A DNA stretch of 44,804 nucleotides from Clostridia bacterium (GCA_017409265.1 JAFQSY010000066.1:1-44804), one strand, 5' to 3'; shown: positions 16,012 through 25,219, counted from the stretch's first letter. The notes: a model not told the origin generated them from the sequence alone. Numbers and translations are program-made.

Positions 16012-17503
16012 CCGCTTTTTTGGAAATAATTCCGTAAAGCGCATAAAACAAAACAATGCTCACAAGCATTATCGCAGGAATAAGAATACTTCCGTCCCTT
16101 ATCAATGCAAAAATTGATGAGGGACTTTTCATTTGTGCATAGGGAAGAGAAAGAATATTGTTATCTCCCGTGCAGAAATAGATAAATGCCGTCACGGCAA
16201 AATAAACCGGCATAGCTTTCAGACAAAAATCCTCTGTTCTCACAGCAAAAAGATTCGGAAGCTCTTTTTTGATAATGTTTTTCTTTGCGATTACTGCGGT
16301 AAAAATCAAACCGGCAGCACAGATAATCCCTATGAAAATATAGGTCAGAATATCCTCATCGTCAAACCAACCTTTGTATACAACCCATTCCGCAACTCTC
16401 ATGCCCGCAGGTCTTGCCGTTGTTACAACAAAGGTTGCAAGCAGAGTCATAATCGCACTGTAAGCCGTATAAAGCTTTGCGTTTTTCATGGGCATCTTAT
16501 ATTCGAAATAGCCCTCGCCGCCCGTGATTTTCTTGGGCAGGCATACTATCAGAAGCAGAATCCCGAAAAAGAGGAAAAATCCTGTCAGATACTCCCAGAG
16601 CGACCAGTTGCCGCCCTTAAGAAATTCGGGTGCATTTAATTTTCTGAAAAATCCTCTGTCCGAATCAAAGACCATAACGATATCCGCAAGAGTAATCGAA
16701 ACAGCGCTGATAACGTTGACTGCAAATGAAATAAAAGCCGTAACCTTGTCTTTCTTTGCAACAAGTGTTGCAAGTGAAAGCACAAGCGCACCTGCGGAAT
16801 AAGAAATAATTCTTATTGTTGCGTAATAGTTTCTGCCGAACGGTATTTTCTTAAACCATGCCTCGGAGCCAAGATTTTTGATAAATGCCATCATAGGCGA
16901 ATAGTCAAATCCTCTGTCGGCAAGACCCTCCTTGAACGCCTCAACGGCAGGAGCATTGATATGGGGAGCTATATAGTGGGCAACGGTAAACTCGAATGCA
17001 TAAACAACAACATAAAATACCGCAATAAGAGTTATGTAATGCCATATTTTATAATCTTTCTTTGAGAAGAGCGAGCCGATGAACATTGAATAAAGCGGCA
17101 TCCAGCCAAAACCGAGAAGAAGCATAGCCGCCATACCCGACCACGGACTAATTTCAATAACTGAAACTGCTTCTTCGCCAGTAAACGGCACGGTGCTGCC
17201 GAGATATCCGCCCATCTGCGAATTGAGAGTGCCCCATCCTCCGTTGGTTATTCCGAGAAGAATAACGGCAATCGGGAGAGCCTCAAGGCTCATTTTTCTG
17301 CGATTTCCGTAGAATGCAAATATAACAAGGGTGAGCATAACTCCGACGGCAAACATGCCCCACATTGAGCCCCAGCCGTGAGTGCCTCTGACTCTCCACA
17401 TAAAACCGCCTATTATCGCACTCATAAGCACAAGCAGAGCTTTAAGCGCAGGTGTAAGGCGCCTTGCGTTGATGAAATCGAGATTATCTCTGTTAAGTGT
17501 CAT
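15998..17503 (-). CDS. large multi-pass membrane protein of unknown function
   Basis: A 501-residue integral membrane protein with roughly twelve hydrophobic segments. I do not recognise a transporter family. Notable are conserved-looking polar/glycine motifs inside the membrane region: 'WRVRGTHGWGSMWGM' near residue 40 and 'GITNGGWGTLNSQMGGYLG' near residue 90. These are rich in Trp, Gly and Asn, as expected for a lipid- or sugar-handling pore or enzyme (inference). Its start overlaps the end of the YfcE-like phosphodiesterase gene by 11 bases, so the two are translationally coupled. It ends in a 14-base convergent overlap with the HAD gene. Confidence 0.85.
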   Translation of the reverse strand: MTLNRDNLDFINARRLTPALKALLVLMSAIIGGFMWRVRGTHGWGSMWGMFAVGVMLTLVIFAFYGNRRKMSLEALPIAVILLGITNGGWGTLNSQMGGYLGSTVPFTGEEAVSVIEISPWSGMAAMLLLGFGWMPLYSMFIGSLFSKKDYKIWHYITLIAVFYVVVYAFEFTVAHYIAPHINAPAVEAFKEGLADRGFDYSPMMAFIKNLGSEAWFKKIPFGRNYYATIRIISYSAGALVLSLATLVAKKDKVTAFISFAVNVISAVSITLADIVMVFDSDRGFFRKLNAPEFLKGGNWSLWEYLTGFFLFFGILLLIVCLPKKITGGEGYFEYKMPMKNAKLYTAYSAIMTLLATFVVTTARPAGMRVAEWVVYKGWFDDEDILTYIFIGIICAAGLIFTAVIAKKNIIKKELPNLFAVRTEDFCLKAMPVYFAVTAFIYFCTGDNNILSLPYAQMKSPSSIFALIRDGSILIPAIMLVSIVLFYALYGIISKKAVRKK

Positions 17504-18035
17504 AAACCATCATTTCCTTTCCGTCAAAGTCTTTCCATATAAATCTGCCGTTTTCAAGGGTCATATAGCCGTGCCATGAATTTTCTTTGGGAATTGAAAC
17601 CGAGCCCGGATTGAGATAAACATAGCTTTCATGCTCCGTGCAATTCGGAACATGAGTATGCCCATGGAGAAGAATATCACCATTTTGCAGTGGCGGCAGA
17701 TTGCTCTCGTTGAAATTGTGACCGTGAGTCAGATAAACAAGGCGGCTGCCTGCGGTGATTATTGCATAATCAGCAAGAATCGGGAAATCCAGCACCATCT
17801 GGTCAACTTCCGTGTCGCAATTACCTCTGACGCAGAAAATTTCACTCTTCATTGAGTTGAGAAGCTCAATCACTTTTTTGGGAGCATAGCCCTCGGGCAG
17901 GTCGTTTCTCGGTCCGTGATAAAGAATATCTCCGAGAAGAATAAGTCTGTCCGCTTTTTCGTTTTTATAGGCTTCAATCAGCTTTTGACAATATAATTCG
18001 GAGCCGTGAATATCGGAGGCAATTAAATATTTCAT
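17493..18035 (-). CDS. YfcE-type metallophosphodiesterase
   Basis: A 180-residue cytoplasmic calcineurin-like phosphoesterase. All metal-binding blocks are present in order: 'SDIHG' (Asp8, His10), 'LLGDILYHGPRN', 'RGNCDTEVD', 'THGHN' and 'LHGHTHVP'. This pattern and length match YfcE/MJ0936-type enzymes, which hydrolyse phosphodiesters with manganese; the natural substrate is not known. The start at 18035 follows GAGGAAA. It has its own promoter and is coupled to the downstream membrane protein, suggesting a shared role. Confidence 0.93.
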   Translation of the reverse strand: MKYLIASDIHGSELYCQKLIEAYKNEKADRLILLGDILYHGPRNDLPEGYAPKKVIELLNSMKSEIFCVRGNCDTEVDQMVLDFPILADYAIITAGSRLVYLTHGHNFNESNLPPLQNGDILLHGHTHVPNCTEHESYVYLNPGSVSIPKENSWHGYMTLENGRFIWKDFDGKEMMVYDT

Positions 18036-18067
18036 ACATATTTCCTCGTTTGCGAATTTATAAACCA

Positions 18068-18096
18068 ATTATAATATAATAACCTCCGAATTGCAA
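18068..18096 (-). promoter_or_regulatory. promoter of the yfcE-like gene, with its -35 inside a hairpin
   Basis: On the minus strand TTGCAA (18096-18091) and TATAAT (18073-18068) are 17 bp apart. The -35 lies in the top of the hairpin at 18078-18115 that closes the upstream ABC-transporter operon. Confidence 0.65.
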
Positions 18097-18119
18097 CCGC
18101 AATCCGAAGGTTATTTTTA
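18078..18119. terminator. hairpin after the amino-acid ABC transporter operon
   Basis: About 17 bp with two mismatches pair 18078-18094 with 18099-18115 around a 4-nt loop. The T-run is much better on the plus strand (18114-18118) than on the minus strand, where the genes lie, so it may also stop antisense transcription from the left. Confidence 0.65.
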
Positions 18120-18908
18120 TTAACTGTTTTCTTTGAAACGATTAAGGAAATGCTTTGTTCTTTCGTTTTGCGGATTGTTGATAACCTGCTCGGGGTCGCC
18201 TTGTTCAACAATAACTCCGCCGTCCATAAATATAATATGGTCAGAAACATCTCTTGCAAATGCCATTTCATGGGTAACAATAACCATTGTCATCTTCTCC
18301 GCCGCAAGGCTCTTGATAACCTTGAGAATTTCGCCCGTAAGCTCGGGGTCAAGAGCAGAGGTAGGCTCGTCGAAGAAAAGAATATCGGGATTCATTGCAA
18401 GCGCTCTTGCAATTGAAACACGCTGCTGCTGACCTCCCGAAAGCTGGCAGGGGTATGAATCGAGCTTTTCGGAAAGACCGACCTTTGCAAGAATATCCTT
18501 TGCGTTTGAATTTATTTCTTCAAGAATCTGCTTTTTGTTTTTGCGCCATTCATCACGCTTTTTCGCCTGCAGTTCGCACGCAAGAGTAACATTCTTCAGA
18601 ACGGTATACTGCGGAAAAAGGTTAAAGGACTGGAAAACAAGACCGACCGCAAGTCGGTTTTTGCGGATTTCTTCTTTTGTGAGCTTATGCTCGTTTTCGC
18701 TGTCAAAAACATAGTTGCCGTTTACCGTTATTTTACCGCTATCCGCCTTTTCAAGCGAGGTTATGCAGCGAAGAAGAGTCGTTTTTCCGCTGCCCGATGA
18801 ACCGATAACGGAAAGCACCTTTCCCTCTTCAAGGTCAAAATCAATACCCTTGAGAACATGGTTGCTGCCGAAGCTCTTATGTAAATTTCTGACTTCAAGT
18901 ATCGCCAT
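18120..18908 (-). CDS. polar amino-acid ABC transporter, ATP-binding protein
   Basis: A 262-residue GlnQ/HisP-type ATPase that powers amino-acid import. Walker A 'GSSGSGKTT' (about 35-43), signature 'LSGGQQQR', Walker B '[13 protein letters not shown]' and the switch histidine in 'VTHEMAFA' are complete, so it should be active. It is third in a three-gene operon: binding protein, permease (14 bases upstream), ATPase. The insert of about 25 residues before the signature, rich in Lys and Asn, is a little longer than usual. Confidence 0.95.
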   Translation of the reverse strand: MAILEVRNLHKSFGSNHVLKGIDFDLEEGKVLSVIGSSGSGKTTLLRCITSLEKADSGKITVNGNYVFDSENEHKLTKEEIRKNRLAVGLVFQSFNLFPQYTVLKNVTLACELQAKKRDEWRKNKKQILEEINSNAKDILAKVGLSEKLDSYPCQLSGGQQQRVSIARALAMNPDILFFDEPTSALDPELTGEILKVIKSLAAEKMTMVIVTHEMAFARDVSDHIIFMDGGVIVEQGDPEQVINNPQNERTKHFLNRFKENS

Positions 18909-18922
18909 TTCAAATCCCTCCG

Positions 18923-19618
18923 TCAGTTATGATAATAGTTGAGCTTCTTTTCAATCTTGCCGAAAAGGACTGTGAGAAGTCCGTTGAAGATGAGATAGAA
19001 AGCTGCTGTATAGAACATCGGCCACATAAGACCGTCGGACTTTGCAAAGGACTGTGCGCTCCAGATGATTTCATAGACCGCAATTGTTCTTGCAAGGGAG
19101 GTATCCTTAACAAGAGTTATGATTTCATTACCCATGGGGGGGATAACTCTTTTCACAACCTGCATGAGAATAACCTTGAAAAAGGTTTGCGATTTGCTCA
19201 TGCCGAGAACCTGGCAGGCTTCGTACTGACCCTGCGGTATTGACTCAATACCGCCTCTGTAAATTTCCGAAAAATAACAGGCATAGTTGATTACGAAAGC
19301 AATGATTACCGCCGTAAAACGGTCCATAACCGACCATGAAGCAAGCCAGCTTATTATAAAATTAGGGTTGGCAATATCTTCAGCCCATGCGGCAACAAGA
19401 CCGGGGCCGTAGAAAACAACTATAAGCTGTAGCATCAACGGAGTTCCTCTGATAACCCATACAAAGGTTTTTATAAGCCATTTGAGCGGTGCAAATTTGC
19501 TCATTGAGCCAAAACACACAATAAGGCCCAGCGGCAAAGCGCCAAGAAGGGTCAGCGCAAAGATTTCGACTGTTGTGCCGAAGCCTCTGAGCAAATCAAT
19601 CGTTACTTCCCAAAACAT
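18923..19618 (-). CDS. polar amino-acid ABC transporter, permease
   Basis: A 231-residue inner-membrane permease of the HisMQ/GlnP family with about five membrane helices. The ATPase-contact (EAA) loop is visible as '[23 protein letters not shown]', and the family N-terminus '[12 protein letters not shown]' is present. Only one permease gene occurs, so it is expected to form a homodimer. It follows the binding-protein gene after a hairpin and precedes the ATPase gene by 14 bases. The substrate is probably a polar or charged amino acid. Confidence 0.95.
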   Translation of the reverse strand: MFWEVTIDLLRGFGTTVEIFALTLLGALPLGLIVCFGSMSKFAPLKWLIKTFVWVIRGTPLMLQLIVVFYGPGLVAAWAEDIANPNFIISWLASWSVMDRFTAVIIAFVINYACYFSEIYRGGIESIPQGQYEACQVLGMSKSQTFFKVILMQVVKRVIPPMGNEIITLVKDTSLARTIAVYEIIWSAQSFAKSDGLMWPMFYTAAFYLIFNGLLTVLFGKIEKKLNYYHN

Positions 19619-19646
19619 AAATTACCGTTACCTTTCATCAGTCATG

Positions 19647-19675
19647 AAAAGGCAGAGGGTTCATCGCCCTCTGCC
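19647..19675 (-). terminator. intercistronic hairpin after the binding-protein gene
   Basis: A perfect 9-bp stem (GGCAGAGGG, 19651-19659, with 19667-19675) and 7-nt loop is followed by TTTT on the minus strand. Such leaky terminators commonly let binding protein be made in excess over permease and ATPase. Confidence 0.65.
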
Positions 19676-19691
19676 GAGAATTTTTAGTTGA

Positions 19692-20510
19692 TTATGCGAG
19701 AGTGAGCTCGTACTTGTCGGCAAGACCCTGAAGAGTGCCGTCAGCCTTAAGCTCTGCCATGATTTCGTTAACAGCAGCCGTAACATCTGAATCCTGACGG
19801 AATGCGATGCCGTATTCCTCTGTTGTGAGCTCAAGTGCATAACCGAGGTCAGCATAGCTTGTGCCTTCACCTGTCATTGCGTTTGCCATTGTGATATCGA
19901 TAACGCAGGCATCAACAGCGCCGCTCTTAACTTCGCGAAGAGCATCAGCCTGGGTGAGAACTGCTGTGCATGTAAGACCGTTATCTGTGATAGCCTTTTC
20001 ACCTGCGGAACCAGCTTCTGCAGCAAATTCAAGGTCTGCAAGGCTTTCAACTGTTGCATAGTCAGCAAGCTTATCAGCTGCCATAACAACAACCTGTGCA
20101 TTCTTTACATAGGGATTTGAAACGCTTGACTGTGTGAGAGCTTCGTCTGTGATGGTCATGCCGTTCCAGATACAGTCGATGGTCTTTGCTTTAAGCTCAT
20201 AGAACTTGCTGTCCCAGTCGATTTCAATGAACTCAACTGTTACACCGAGCTTTTCAGCTGTTGCGCGTGCAAAATCTGCATCAAAGCCAATCCATTCGTC
20301 GCTGCCTGCTTCCTTATAATCCATGGGTGCATAGTCTGTGATACCGACGATGAGTGTGCCCTTGCCCTTGATGTAAGCAAGATCGCTGTCTGCGTCTGTG
20401 TTTGTTGCAACGTCGGGAGCGGTTGTTTTTTCAGCATCTGTGTTGCCGCCGCAAGCTGCAAGCGAGAACATCATAAGCATTGCAAGAACCAAAGCAATTA
20501 TCTTTTTCAT
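19692..20510 (-). CDS. polar amino-acid ABC transporter, substrate-binding lipoprotein
   Basis: A 272-residue extracellular binding protein (SBP family 3). The signal peptide ends in the lipobox 'SLAAC' with Cys20, so it is lipid-anchored. The family motifs 'GTLIVGITDYAPMDYKE', 'WIGFDADFARATAEKLG' and 'DCIWNGMTIT' line the first lobe, with an acidic/polar pocket fitting an amino acid. AAAGGAG precedes the ATG. First gene of the importer operon; a hairpin after it may raise its level relative to the other two. Confidence 0.96.
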   Translation of the reverse strand: MKKIIALVLAMLMMFSLAACGGNTDAEKTTAPDVATNTDADSDLAYIKGKGTLIVGITDYAPMDYKEAGSDEWIGFDADFARATAEKLGVTVEFIEIDWDSKFYELKAKTIDCIWNGMTITDEALTQSSVSNPYVKNAQVVVMAADKLADYATVESLADLEFAAEAGSAGEKAITDNGLTCTAVLTQADALREVKSGAVDACVIDITMANAMTGEGTSYADLGYALELTTEEYGIAFRQDSDVTAAVNEIMAELKADGTLQGLADKYELTLA

Positions 20511-20559
20511 TTGTTTTTACTCCTTTTGAGCCACAATCGGGCTTTTTTATTGTAGTATT

Positions 20560-20588
20560 ACATTAACACAGTAAAGCGGTTTTGTCAA
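20560..20588 (-). promoter_or_regulatory. possible promoter of the amino-acid transporter operon
   Basis: A perfect -35 TTGACA (20588-20583, minus strand) is followed after 17 bp by TAATGT (20565-20560), a poor -10. It lies just after the terminator of the upstream exporter operon. Confidence 0.45.
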
Positions 20589-20612
20589 CAATAAAAAATG
20601 TTTTTATAAATT

Positions 20613-20647
20613 GTAATAAAAAACGGCAGGACCCACCCTGCCGTTTT
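20613..20647 (-). terminator. terminator of the ABC exporter operon
   Basis: A perfect 11-bp stem (20620-20630 with 20637-20647, ACGGCAGG core) with a 6-nt loop is followed on the minus strand by T6 (complement of 20618-20623). It lies six bases after the exporter stop codon. Confidence 0.92.
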
Positions 20648-20652
20648 GAGCA

Positions 20653-22404
20653 TTATACACTTGCATCCATGCGGCTGTTGTAGAGTTCACAGTAAAATCC
20701 CTCTTTTTTCATCAGCTCATCATGGCTGCCCTGTTCGATTATATTTCCGTCTTTCATAACAAGAATTACATCTGCATTTTTAATGGTTGAAAGTCTGTGG
20801 GCAACAATAAAGCTCGTTCTGCCCTGCATCATGGTTGAAAAAGCCTTCTGAATGCGTATTTCCGTTCTCGTGTCAATTGAAGACGTTGCTTCGTCAAGAA
20901 TAAGCATGGGCGGCAGACAAAGCATAACTCTTGTTATGCAAAGAAGCTGCTTCTGACCCTGAGAAAGACCCGAAGCCTCGTCAGAAATAACGGTATCATA
21001 GCCGTTGGGCAAACGTTTTATAAAGCTGTGGGCATGAGCCGCCTTCGCCGCAGCGATGATTTCTTCATCTGTTGCATCGGGCTTACCCATAGCGATATTC
21101 TCTTTGACCGTTCCCTCTTTAAGCCATGTGTCCTGCAAAACCATACCGTAGCTTTTGCGCAGGCTTTCACGGGTTGCACCGTTGATATCAACTCCGTCAA
21201 CGCTGATTTCCCCTTCGTCAACATCATAGAATCGCATAAGCAGATTAACAAGAGTTGTCTTTCCGCAGCCTGTGGGACCGACTATCGCAACTCTGTTGCC
21301 GCTTTCAACGGAAAGATTGAGATTTTTGATAAGCTCCTTATCTTTTGAATATGAAAAAGCCACGTTTTTCATCTCAACCCTGCCGTCAACATTTTGGAGC
21401 ACCGCCGCATTTTCCGCATCGGGAGTCTGAGGCTGCTGCTCAATAAGCTCAAAAAGTCTTTCGGCGCAGGCGAGAGCATTCTGAAGCTCTGCGATAACAC
21501 CCGAAATTTCATTGAAGGGCTTTGTGTACTGGTTTGCATAGCTCAAAAAGCATGAAAGTCCGCCGACGGTTATCGAGCCGCTTACCGCCGCAAGCGCGCC
21601 CGTCAGACCGACTGCCGCATAAACCATGCTGTTGACAAATCTTGTCGAGGGATTGGTCAGCGATGAGAAAAATATCGCCTTGAGAGAATATTTCTGATAT
21701 CTCTCATTGATTTCATCAAACTCTTCAAGCGTTTTTTCTTCTCTTGAAAATGCATCGACAATCTTTTTGTTGCCTATCATTTCTTCGGTAAAAGCAGTCT
21801 GTTCTCCCCTTGTTTTTGCCTGCATCATGAACATTGAATGCGTTCTCTTTGCAATAAATCTTGCAACAAAAAGCGAAAGCGGAGTGAGAATAACAACAAC
21901 AAGCGATATTTTGAAATTAATGGATATCATAAATCCGAGAGTACCGAGAATGGTGACAACACCCGTAAAAAGCTGGGTGAATCCCATAAGAAGTCCGTCT
22001 GCAAACTGGTCTGCATCCGAAATAATACGGCTTACGGTATCGCCCGACGGCTTTGAATCAATATAGCTGAGCGGCAGAATCTGAATTTTTTTCATTGCCG
22101 CATTTCGGATATCACGTACAACTCTGAAAGTGATTCGGTTATTGAGAGTGTTCATTATCCACTGAGCCGCCGCTGTCAGAAGTGCAAGAATGCCGATGCC
22201 GATAAGGCAGGGCATCATGCCCTCAAAATCAACCCTGCCCATGCCGACTACAAGGTCGATTGCCTTACCCGCAAGAACGGGAATATAGAGAGTCATAGCA
22301 ACGCTTAACGCAGCGAGAATAATCGAGAAGAAAAGATGCACCTTGTATCTGCCGACATAGAAAAGAATCTTTTTCAGCGTACCCTTGTTCATTTTCTTTT
22401 TCAT
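20653..22404 (-). CDS. heterodimeric ABC exporter, canonical-Walker-B subunit
   Basis: A 583-residue type IV ABC exporter half: six membrane helices (about 1-315) then an ATPase domain with Walker A 'GPTGCGKTT', Walker B 'LILDEATSSID' with the catalytic glutamate, and switch histidine in 'IVAHRLSTI'. Its signature is 'LSQGQ' instead of LSGGQ, the change expected in the subunit that contributes to the degenerate site of asymmetric pairs such as TM287/288 or BmrCD. It overlaps the partner gene by four bases (22401-22404). Likely exports a drug, lipid or peptide; the substrate is unknown. Confidence 0.94.
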   Translation of the reverse strand: MKKKMNKGTLKKILFYVGRYKVHLFFSIILAALSVAMTLYIPVLAGKAIDLVVGMGRVDFEGMMPCLIGIGILALLTAAAQWIMNTLNNRITFRVVRDIRNAAMKKIQILPLSYIDSKPSGDTVSRIISDADQFADGLLMGFTQLFTGVVTILGTLGFMISINFKISLVVVILTPLSLFVARFIAKRTHSMFMMQAKTRGEQTAFTEEMIGNKKIVDAFSREEKTLEEFDEINERYQKYSLKAIFFSSLTNPSTRFVNSMVYAAVGLTGALAAVSGSITVGGLSCFLSYANQYTKPFNEISGVIAELQNALACAERLFELIEQQPQTPDAENAAVLQNVDGRVEMKNVAFSYSKDKELIKNLNLSVESGNRVAIVGPTGCGKTTLVNLLMRFYDVDEGEISVDGVDINGATRESLRKSYGMVLQDTWLKEGTVKENIAMGKPDATDEEIIAAAKAAHAHSFIKRLPNGYDTVISDEASGLSQGQKQLLCITRVMLCLPPMLILDEATSSIDTRTEIRIQKAFSTMMQGRTSFIVAHRLSTIKNADVILVMKDGNIIEQGSHDELMKKEGFYCELYNSRMDASV

Positions 22405-24122
22405 GCACTCTCCTCCTCATCAAACTGCGAGAGATGGATTTCTCTGTAAACAGCATTGTTTTTAAGGAGTTCTTCGTGAGTACCGACCGATGCGCAGCCG
22501 TCATCAAGCACGATTATCTTATCGGCATGCATGATTGAAGAGGTGCGCTGTGAAACAATAAAAACGGCTGTATCGCCCTGCCACTCAGCAATCGCCTTTC
22601 GCATTGCGGCATCGGTTGCGTAGTCAAGAGCACTTGAACTGTCATCAAGGATAAGGATATCTGCTTTTTTGATGAGTGCCCTTGCGACCGTAAGTCTTTG
22701 GCGCTGACCGCCCGAGAAATTACGTCCGCCCTGCTCAACGGAAGCATCAATGCCGCCGTCCTTCTGCATAACAAATTCCGCAGCCTGTGCGGCTTCAAGT
22801 GCTTTCATTATTTCCTCATCGGTTGCACCGGGTTTGCCCCAAAGCATATTTTTTCTTATTGTACCTTTGAAAAGTACAGCCTTTTGCGGCACAACGGAAA
22901 CCGCCGCACGCAATTCTTCAAGAGGAATTTCGGTTACATCCGAACCGCCGACCAGCACCTGACCCTTTGTCGCTCTATAAAATGCAGGAATTAGATTGAC
23001 AAGCGTTGTTTTACCCGATCCGGTCGAGCCGATTATACCGACGGTTTCACCTTTTCTAGCCGTAAAGCTGATATTTTCAAGCGAGTAATCGCCCGCACCG
23101 TCATAGGCAAACGAAACATTGCGGAACTCAACGATATTCTCACTTTCTGCGCTGATTTTTTCTGTTCCATCATCGTTTTCAACGGGCGTTTCAAGAACAG
23201 CGCTTATTCTTCCTGCGCATGCAACAGATTTTGTAATACTTATAATGAGATTAGCAAATTTTACAAGCTCAACAAGAATCTGCGACATATAGTTATAAAG
23301 CGCAACAACCGCACCCTGCGTAAGCAGACCCGCATCAACTCTTATTGCGCCTGCATAAATCAGCACGGCAATTCCGATATTTACAATAACACATGTAATC
23401 GGATTCATTAGAGCTGAAATTCTGCCCGTATATTCCTGGATTACTGTCAGAGCATCATTGCGCTCTTTAAATTCTTTAACCTGCTCGTCTTCTTTGCAAA
23501 AGGCTCTGATAACTCTTGCGCCCGTAAGGCTTTCCCTTGCCGTGCAGAGCACCTTATCAAGTGCAAAACGTACTTTCTTATAAAGAGGAATGCAGAAAAA
23601 CATTATTCCGAAAACTACAACCGAAAGCGCAGGAATAATAACCGCAAAAGTAATTGCAGCTTTACTGTCAACGGTAAATGCCATTACCATTGCACCGATA
23701 ACAACAAAAGGCGAGCGCAGAAGAAGGCGCAGAGTCAGATTAAGTCCGTTCTGAACACTGTCCATATCTCCCGTCATTCGGGTTATGAGTGTTGAAGTGC
23801 CTGCGGAATCAAGCTGTGTATAAGAAAATTTACCGATATGTTCAAAAACGGCGTGTTTGAGTCTTTTAACAAAGCTCACGGATGCCTTTGCAGCAAAATA
23901 CTGTGCCGTTACAGAAAAAGCAAGACCCACCGCACCCAAAAGGACAAGAAGCAGACACATTTTTATTATGTAATTTTTATCGGAGGCAGCTATACCTGTG
24001 TCAATCAATCCTGCAACAACCAGCGGCACAAACAGCTCCAATATCGCTTCAAACATTTTAAACAGCGGTGCAAGAACGCATTGCAGCCTGCTGCCCTTGA
24101 GATATACAAGCAATTTTTTCAT
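22401..24122 (-). CDS. heterodimeric ABC exporter, degenerate-site subunit
   Basis: A 573-residue partner half with six membrane helices and an ATPase domain: Walker A 'GSTGSGKTT' and a normal 'FSGGQRQR' signature. Walker B ends 'LILDDSSSALD', with Asp for the catalytic Glu, and the switch region reads 'IVSQRTSSI', with Gln for His. These two changes mark the ATP site that binds but barely hydrolyses ATP in asymmetric exporters (family knowledge from TM287 and BmrC). GAAAGG precedes the ATG. First gene of the two-gene operon, divergent from the acyltransferase-like gene. Confidence 0.94.
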   Translation of the reverse strand: MKKLLVYLKGSRLQCVLAPLFKMFEAILELFVPLVVAGLIDTGIAASDKNYIIKMCLLLVLLGAVGLAFSVTAQYFAAKASVSFVKRLKHAVFEHIGKFSYTQLDSAGTSTLITRMTGDMDSVQNGLNLTLRLLLRSPFVVIGAMVMAFTVDSKAAITFAVIIPALSVVVFGIMFFCIPLYKKVRFALDKVLCTARESLTGARVIRAFCKEDEQVKEFKERNDALTVIQEYTGRISALMNPITCVIVNIGIAVLIYAGAIRVDAGLLTQGAVVALYNYMSQILVELVKFANLIISITKSVACAGRISAVLETPVENDDGTEKISAESENIVEFRNVSFAYDGAGDYSLENISFTARKGETVGIIGSTGSGKTTLVNLIPAFYRATKGQVLVGGSDVTEIPLEELRAAVSVVPQKAVLFKGTIRKNMLWGKPGATDEEIMKALEAAQAAEFVMQKDGGIDASVEQGGRNFSGGQRQRLTVARALIKKADILILDDSSSALDYATDAAMRKAIAEWQGDTAVFIVSQRTSSIMHADKIIVLDDGCASVGTHEELLKNNAVYREIHLSQFDEEESA

Positions 24123-24154
24123 CTGAAAAACCTTTCAAAAAGCATTATTTATAT

Positions 24155-24183
24155 ATTTTATCATAATCAAAACATTTTGTGAA
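24155..24183 (-). promoter_or_regulatory. promoter of the ABC exporter operon
   Basis: On the minus strand TTCACA (24183-24178), 17 bp, TAAAAT (24160-24155), about 33 bp ahead of the start codon. Confidence 0.6.
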
Positions 24184-24304
24184 GAGCAAAAGCCAAAACG
24201 GTTAAAATATTAATTTTTTGCTAATATTCTTATATAGAACAAAGTACGTTTCTCTGTATGGTAGAATTTATGTAAATATAAATTCAGACAGGAGGATTCC
24301 CCCT

Positions 24305-25219
24305 ATGAAAGCAATAAAAGAAACCCATTTCGGCATAGCCAGAAAAATCGTTGCAAACATGACCACCGAAAGCTGGGAGACCATCCCCCACAGCTCTTTC
24401 ATCTACGAACCCGAGGTTTCAAAATTCCTTGATGTTCTCAAAGAACTCAATGCATCGGGCAAATTCCCCACAAAAATCACCATCAACACCATTATGCTTA
24501 AGGCTTTTGCTGAAGCATTTAAGGCTGCGCCCCAGCTCAACGCCCATATCAACTTCAACCGTAAGCTTGTCAGAGGTAAGGTTACACAGTGGGACGAGGT
24601 TCACGCAGGCATGACATGGCTTCTGCCCAACGGCGAAATGATGACAATCAATCTTCACGATATTGGCAATAAGAGCCTCGTTGAGCTCACAGAGCATGTT
24701 GCAGATACATCAAGAAAAATCAACAACACCAATTTCACAGAGGTTATGTTCGAGGTTTCCTTCAATGACACAATCGAAAAGCTCAAGAAGGGCAAGATTA
24801 TGAAGGCAATCTATCGCCTTGTAGGTGCAAAGACCGGTAAACATAAGATCAAGACTCTTTCCGGTCAGGCTAAAAAGGATTATTATTCAATCCCCGAAAC
24901 TGACAGACTTACCCCCAAGGATATCAAGCAGGGCACTGTTACCATCTCCAACGTCGGTCCCCTTATCAGAGGCGTCAACGGCAGAGTTGCTCTTCTTTCA
25001 ATCATTCCTCCCCAGGTTTTTGTCTGCTGCTACGGCTCTGTAATGAAAAAGCCCATTGTCAAGCAGGACGAAAACGGAAATGATATCATCGTTGTCGGCA
25101 ACGAGCTTCCCATTGACCTTTGCTTTGACCACAGAGCAGTTGACTTCGGCGATGTTGTTCCCTTCATCAAGAGACTTGAGGATATCTTCCAGAATCCCGA
25201 GCAGATGTATAATTGGTAA
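24305..25219 (+). CDS. stand-alone 2-oxoacid dehydrogenase acyltransferase (E2) catalytic domain
   Basis: A 304-residue protein of the chloramphenicol-acetyltransferase-like fold that forms E2 cores. The catalytic block appears near the C-terminus as 'CFDHRAVDFGDV' (family HRxxDG, here with one extra residue before Gly), and 'TVTISNVGPL' is the typical strand before it. There is no lipoyl domain and no E1-binding domain, and no E1 or E3 gene lies nearby, so it cannot work as a normal E2 by itself. The start at 24305 follows AGGAGG; a longer reading from 24218 is rejected. Monocistronic, with a strong terminator. Confidence 0.88.
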   Translation: MKAIKETHFGIARKIVANMTTESWETIPHSSFIYEPEVSKFLDVLKELNASGKFPTKITINTIMLKAFAEAFKAAPQLNAHINFNRKLVRGKVTQWDEVHAGMTWLLPNGEMMTINLHDIGNKSLVELTEHVADTSRKINNTNFTEVMFEVSFNDTIEKLKKGKIMKAIYRLVGAKTGKHKIKTLSGQAKKDYYSIPETDRLTPKDIKQGTVTISNVGPLIRGVNGRVALLSIIPPQVFVCCYGSVMKKPIVKQDENGNDIIVVGNELPIDLCFDHRAVDFGDVVPFIKRLEDIFQNPEQMYNW

